From the NCBI RefSeq assembly GCF_025840185.1, contig NZ_JAMPJU010000012.1, forward strand, positions 1 to 64,000: a stretch of DNA of 64,000 nucleotides, written 5' to 3'. The notes below the pieces were generated by a model that did no database searches, was not told the origin of the DNA, and worked only from the letters and a program-made list of their open reading frames with translations. Both the position numbers and the translations under genes were made by a program. Source of the DNA: Brenneria izbisi (GTDB taxonomy: Bacteria > Pseudomonadota > Gammaproteobacteria > Enterobacterales > Enterobacteriaceae). This document shows, piece by piece, positions 60,366 through 64,000 of the stretch; the stretch's first letter is position 1, and the number at the start of each line of letters is the position of its first letter.

Positions 60366-61832
60366 TTATGAACCCATACGGTAGTTCGGTGACTCCTTGG
60401 TGATGGTCACGTCGTGAACATGGCTTTCCTGAATACCGGCGCCGCTGATACGTACGAATTCCGCTTTGGTGCGCAGTTCGTCGATAGTGCCGCAGCCGGT
60501 CAGCCCCATACAGGAGCGCAGACCGCCCATTTGCTGGTGAACGATCTCTTTCAGGCGGCCTTTATAGGCCACGCGGCCTTCAATGCCTTCCGGCACCAGT
60601 TTGTCCGCGGCGTTATCGCTTTGAAAATAGCGGTCGGAAGATCCTTTGGACATCGCGCCCAGTGAGCCCATACCACGGTAAGATTTGAAAGAACGCCCCT
60701 GATACAGTTCGATTTCGCCCGGAGATTCTTCCGTCCCCGCCAGCATTGAGCCTACCATGACGCAAGCGGCGCCCGCTGCAATGGCTTTGGCGATGTCGCC
60801 GGAGAAACGAATACCGCCATCGGCGATAACCGGAATACCGATGCCTTCCAATGCTTCAACCGCATCGGAAATAGCGGTGATCTGAGGAACCCCGACACCG
60901 GTCACGATACGGGTGGTACAAATGGAACCAGGGCCGATGCCGACTTTCACTGCGCTGACGCCAGCCTCCGCCAACGCTATGGCGCCTGCGCCCGTTGCCA
61001 CGTTGCCGCCGATGATTTCCAGATCAGGGTATTTGGCGCGGGTTTCACGAATACGTTGCAACACGCCTTCGGAATGACCGTGGGAAGAGTCAATCAGCAA
61101 CACATCCACCCCCGCCGCGACCAGCGCATCGATACGCTCTTCATTACCCGCGCCCGCGCCAACCGCCGCGCCGACACGCAGGCGGCCGTGCTCATCTTTA
61201 CAAGCGTTGGGTTTACGCTCTGCTTTCTGAAAATCTTTAACGGTAATCATGCCGAGCAGACGGAATTGCTCGTCCACCACCAGCGCTTTTTCCACGCGTT
61301 TTTCATGCATTTTTTGCAGAACGACTTCACGCGCTTCCGCGTCTTTTACCGTAACCAGACGCGCTTTCGGCGTCATCACGGCGCTGACCGGTAGATCCAG
61401 ATCGGTCACAAAGCGCACGTCACGACCGGTAATAATTCCCACCAGTTCATTGCCTTCGGCCACAACCGGATAACCGGCGAAACCATTACGTTCGGTCAAT
61501 TCTTTTACCTGACGCAATGTGGTATTTGGCGTAACGGTTTGTGGATCAACGACCACCCCGCTTTCATGTTTTTTTACGCGGCTGACTTCTTCCGCCTGAC
61601 GCTCAATCGACATATTTTTATGAATAAAGCCCAAGCCACCTTCCTGAGCCAGCGCGATCGCCAGACCAGATTCGGTGACGGTATCCATCGCAGCCGACAG
61701 CATAGGGATATTCAGACGAATTTTTTTCGTCAGTTGGGTGGTTAAATCAGCCGTGTTAGGCAAGACAGTGGAGTGGGCAGGAACAAGGAGAACATCATCA
61801 AACGTCAGTGCTTCTTTAGCGATACGTAGCAT
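60366..61832 (-). CDS. guaB: IMP dehydrogenase GuaB
   Basis: 488 residues from ATG 61832, identical in length and N-terminus ([21 protein letters not shown]) to E. coli; the frame extends 18 codons upstream without similarity. It oxidises IMP to XMP with NAD+, the committed step to GMP. CBS pair about 93-205; catalytic Cys in [11 protein letters not shown]; flap region [14 protein letters not shown]. The promoter region carries a TATAAT -10 at 61885-61890 and a PurR-like site. Confidence 0.98.
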   Translation of the reverse strand: MLRIAKEALTFDDVLLVPAHSTVLPNTADLTTQLTKKIRLNIPMLSAAMDTVTESGLAIALAQEGGLGFIHKNMSIERQAEEVSRVKKHESGVVVDPQTVTPNTTLRQVKELTERNGFAGYPVVAEGNELVGIITGRDVRFVTDLDLPVSAVMTPKARLVTVKDAEAREVVLQKMHEKRVEKALVVDEQFRLLGMITVKDFQKAERKPNACKDEHGRLRVGAAVGAGAGNEERIDALVAAGVDVLLIDSSHGHSEGVLQRIRETRAKYPDLEIIGGNVATGAGAIALAEAGVSAVKVGIGPGSICTTRIVTGVGVPQITAISDAVEALEGIGIPVIADGGIRFSGDIAKAIAAGAACVMVGSMLAGTEESPGEIELYQGRSFKSYRGMGSLGAMSKGSSDRYFQSDNAADKLVPEGIEGRVAYKGRLKEIVHQQMGGLRSCMGLTGCGTIDELRTKAEFVRISGAGIQESHVHDVTITKESPNYRMGS

Positions 61833-61884
61833 GGGCAATATCTCACCAAGGTGGGTGTAAGAACGGATAAAATATTGCCGTGGC

Positions 61885-61910
61885 ATTATACAGAGCGTAA
61901 TCGATTGCCT
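61885..61910 (-). promoter_or_regulatory. guaBA promoter with PurR-like operator
   Basis: On the minus strand AGGCAATCGATTACGC (61895-61910) matches 11 of 16 PurR-consensus positions and closely resembles the E. coli guaB site. TATAAT follows at 61890-61885, so the operator sits between -35 and -10. An A/T-rich tract upstream could be an UP element. Confidence 0.75.
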
Positions 61911-62003
61911 CCAGCATTTTTTTACTAAAAAGCTTGATTACCTTTCACATGCAGGTAGTATCAATCAATGAAGTCACTGTTTTAAAATTTGATCTAGCTC
62001 ACA

Positions 62004-63392
62004 ATGTCTCAATTTCCCGCCTCTGCTATTTTTACCGTTAGCCGCCTGAATCAGACGGTTAGACAATTGTTGGAAATGGAAATGGGGCAGATCTGGCTTT
62101 CCGGCGAAATCTCCAACTTCTCGCAGCCATCTTCCGGTCATTGGTATTTCACGCTGAAAGATGAACGCGCTCAGGTGCGCTGCGCCATGTTCCGCAACAG
62201 CAACCGTCGGGTCGCCTTTCGTCCGCAAAACGGTCAGCAGGTACTGATACGCGCCAGCATTACGCTGTATGAACCGCGTGGCGATTATCAGTTGCTGGCG
62301 GAAAGTATGCAGCCTGCCGGAGATGGTCTGTTGCAACAGCAGTTTGAACAGTTGAAGCAGCGTCTTGCAGCCGAAGGGGTGTTCGATCAGCAGTTCAAAC
62401 AGGCGCTTCCCTCCCCGGCCAGACAGGTCGGCGTAATCACTTCCGCCAGCGGCGCCGCCCTGCACGATATTTTAAACGTATTGCAGCGCCGCGATCCTTC
62501 ACTGCCCGTGGTGGTGTATCCCACTGCCGTACAAGGCAATGAAGCGCCGTTACAGATTGTGCGCGCCATTGAACTGGCCAACCTGCGCAACGAATGTGAT
62601 GTACTGATTGTCGGTCGCGGCGGCGGTTCGCTGGAAGATTTGTGGAGCTTCAATGATGAGCGTGTCGCGCGGGCCATTTTTGCCAGCCGGATCCCCATCG
62701 TCAGTGCTGTGGGTCATGAAACCGATGTGACCATTGCAGATTTCGTCGGTGATGTGCGTGCGCCGACGCCTTCCGCCGCGGCAGAGTTAGTCAGCCGTAA
62801 TCAGCTTGAATTGCTGCGTCAGATACAATCCCAGCGCCAGCGTCTGGAAATGGCGATGGATTACTATCTTGCTCAGCGTCATCAGGTATTCACGCGCTGG
62901 CATCATCGCTTGCAACAACAGCATCCGCAGTTGCGGCTGGCGCGTCAGCAGGCTCAGTTGGTGAAACTTCGCCAGCGGCTGGATGATGCCATGCAGCTAC
63001 AGTTGCGCCAGACTTTGCGCCGCCGCGAACGCATGGAACAGCGTTTGTTTCAGCAGCAACCCTTGCCGACAATTCAGCGTGCGCAGCAGCGTTTACAGCA
63101 ATTGCGCTATCAGATGCAGAATGCCGTTGAGCGTAACCTGAATAAGCAACAACAACGGTTGGGTGTCGCCTGTTCGCGTCTGGAAGGCGTCAGCCCGCTG
63201 GCAACGCTGGCGCGCGGCTATAACGTCACCACGACGCCGGATGGCGAAGTGCTGAAAAACGTCGCCCAAATCTCGCCGGGCGCAACATTGAAAACCCGGT
63301 TGCAGGATGGATGGGTTGAAAGTCAGGTCACCGCGCTCGTGCCGCACACTCCCGCCGCCGCGCCCGCCAAAAGGCGACGTAACAAGTCTTAA
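62004..63392 (+). CDS. xseA: exodeoxyribonuclease VII large subunit XseA
   Basis: 462 residues (E. coli 456). N-terminal OB fold about 10-100 ([33 protein letters not shown]), a catalytic domain about 125-320 ([60 protein letters not shown]), then a long Gln/Arg-rich coiled coil to about 395 and a C-terminal beta segment. With XseB it degrades single-stranded DNA in both directions without metal. It is divergent from guaBA, as in E. coli. Confidence 0.97.
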   Translation: MSQFPASAIFTVSRLNQTVRQLLEMEMGQIWLSGEISNFSQPSSGHWYFTLKDERAQVRCAMFRNSNRRVAFRPQNGQQVLIRASITLYEPRGDYQLLAESMQPAGDGLLQQQFEQLKQRLAAEGVFDQQFKQALPSPARQVGVITSASGAALHDILNVLQRRDPSLPVVVYPTAVQGNEAPLQIVRAIELANLRNECDVLIVGRGGGSLEDLWSFNDERVARAIFASRIPIVSAVGHETDVTIADFVGDVRAPTPSAAAELVSRNQLELLRQIQSQRQRLEMAMDYYLAQRHQVFTRWHHRLQQQHPQLRLARQQAQLVKLRQRLDDAMQLQLRQTLRRRERMEQRLFQQQPLPTIQRAQQRLQQLRYQMQNAVERNLNKQQQRLGVACSRLEGVSPLATLARGYNVTTTPDGEVLKNVAQISPGATLKTRLQDGWVESQVTALVPHTPAAAPAKRRRNKS

Positions 63393-63560
63393 TCGCCGTA
63401 GGGATTTATCCTAAAACTGATGATTGTCCCCGTCATCCGCCTCAACTTCTGAACTATACTGATCTCCAGCCGACTAAATTCTTATGGTGAATGTAAGAAT
63501 GCATGCGTTTTTGTTGATCGTCTGCGTTACCCGATGATCGCCTTTCCAAGGAGATAAGGT

Positions 63561-64000
63561 ATGAAGTCCAGACCGATTTATGGCGTGATCCCCCCCTATA
63601 TCCTGCATCGTATTATCTCCAATGGTTCGGAAGACCAGCGTCACTGCGCCCAACAGACGTTGATGCATGTCCAGTCATTGATGGTAAGCCACCATCCCCG
63701 GCCACAACCCCATGCGCAGCAGTCCGCCGGACAAGTGCATCGTGAAATTTTCGACGCTGAAAATCAGCAACAGCTACCGGGCACACTGGTTCGCGCAGAA
63801 GGGCAAGCCAGTAATGGCGATGTCGCCGTTGATGAAGCCTACGACTATCTTGGCGTTACCTACGATTTCTTCTGGCGGATTTTTCAGCGTAATTCGCTTG
63901 ATGACGAAGGGCTAACGCTGGCCGGTACGGTGCATTACGGTAAGGATTATCAGAATGCATTCTGGAACGGACAACAAATGGTATTCGGTGACGGCGATGG
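63561..64000 (+). CDS. protealysin/Prt1-like M4 neutral metalloprotease, N-terminal part (cut by window edge)
   Basis: 146 codons are visible and the frame is still open at the window end. The start [21 protein letters not shown] carries the PPY(I/M)L propeptide motif of protealysin-like proteases, with no Sec signal peptide. Then comes the start of the M4 catalytic domain ([52 protein letters not shown]). The zinc HExxH lies beyond the edge. The family is secreted or intracellular thermolysin-like and includes Prt1 of Pectobacterium. AAGGAGATAAGGT precedes ATG 63561. A protease inhibitor gene (emfourin) often follows, outside this window. Confidence 0.92.
   Translation, partial: [146 protein letters not shown]

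Noticed and set aside
1-64000. CRISPR arrays, tRNA or rRNA genes, complete prophage
   Set aside because: No regularly spaced repeats, no cloverleaf-like TTCGA/TGG patterns with proper arms, and no phage structural genes were seen.

Overview
This is a chromosomal window from an enterobacterium. Almost every conserved block has an Escherichia coli counterpart at high protein similarity: folD-ybcJ, cysS/ppiB/lpxH, purEK, sdaCB, ppk-ppx-yfgG, mdtABCD-baeSR, yegQ(trhP)-cyaR-yegS, thiMD, guaBA/xseA. The arrangement differs from E. coli: galTK lacks galE and sits beside galR, a protealysin/Prt1-type metalloprotease gene lies beyond xseA, and extra aldo/keto reductases and a second LepA-like GTPase are present. 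I infer a soft-rot/woody-plant Pectobacteriaceae member (Pectobacterium/Brenneria-like) or a close relative. The species cannot be fixed from the sequence alone.

Layout. Positions 1-4.6 kb form an AT-rich accessory segment: the 5' end of an IS3-family orfA running off the left edge, an isochorismatase-family hydrolase, a decayed gene, a small CsbD/YqjD-like membrane-anchored stress protein, and a candidate restriction-modification pair (D12-class adenine methylase facing a PD-(D/E)XK-like protein). From 4.6 to 7.4 kb come a PAS-GAF-GGDEF-EAL phosphodiesterase with an overlapping upstream mini-ORF and an orphan PTS IIA. From 7.7 to 14.4 kb is housekeeping: folD, ybcJ, cysS, a DoxX-family gene, ppiB, lpxH, and purEK with a PurR box. 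From 14.8 to 25.4 kb are serine uptake/deamination (sdaCB), an orphan XRE regulator, polyphosphate metabolism (ppk-ppx), yfgG, the ohrR-ohr peroxide module with twin operator-like sites, and mgtE.

From 25.4 to 32.4 kb are galTK with a consensus GalR operator, galR, a stand-alone glucose-type PTS IIB, an aldo/keto reductase and nupC. From 32.6 to 43.6 kb is the complete mdtABC-mdtD-baeSR envelope-stress/multidrug-efflux operon. From 43.7 to 50 kb are a glutathionyl-hydroquinone reductase, trhP, the CyaR small RNA with a CRP site at -41.5, yegS, psiE, and thiMD under a TPP riboswitch. From 50 to 58.5 kb lies a more variable stretch: an aldehyde dehydrogenase + FMN reductase operon, a DUF3750 protein, the divergent LepA paralog, a periplasmic chorismate mutase, and an AraC regulator divergent from an aldo/keto reductase-Atu4866 pair. 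From 58.6 to 64 kb are guaBA, xseA, and the 5' end of the metalloprotease gene, cut by the window edge.

No tRNA, rRNA, CRISPR array or intact mobile element was recognised. The least-described parts are the candidate R-M pair, the LepA paralog, and the uORF ahead of the c-di-GMP phosphodiesterase.
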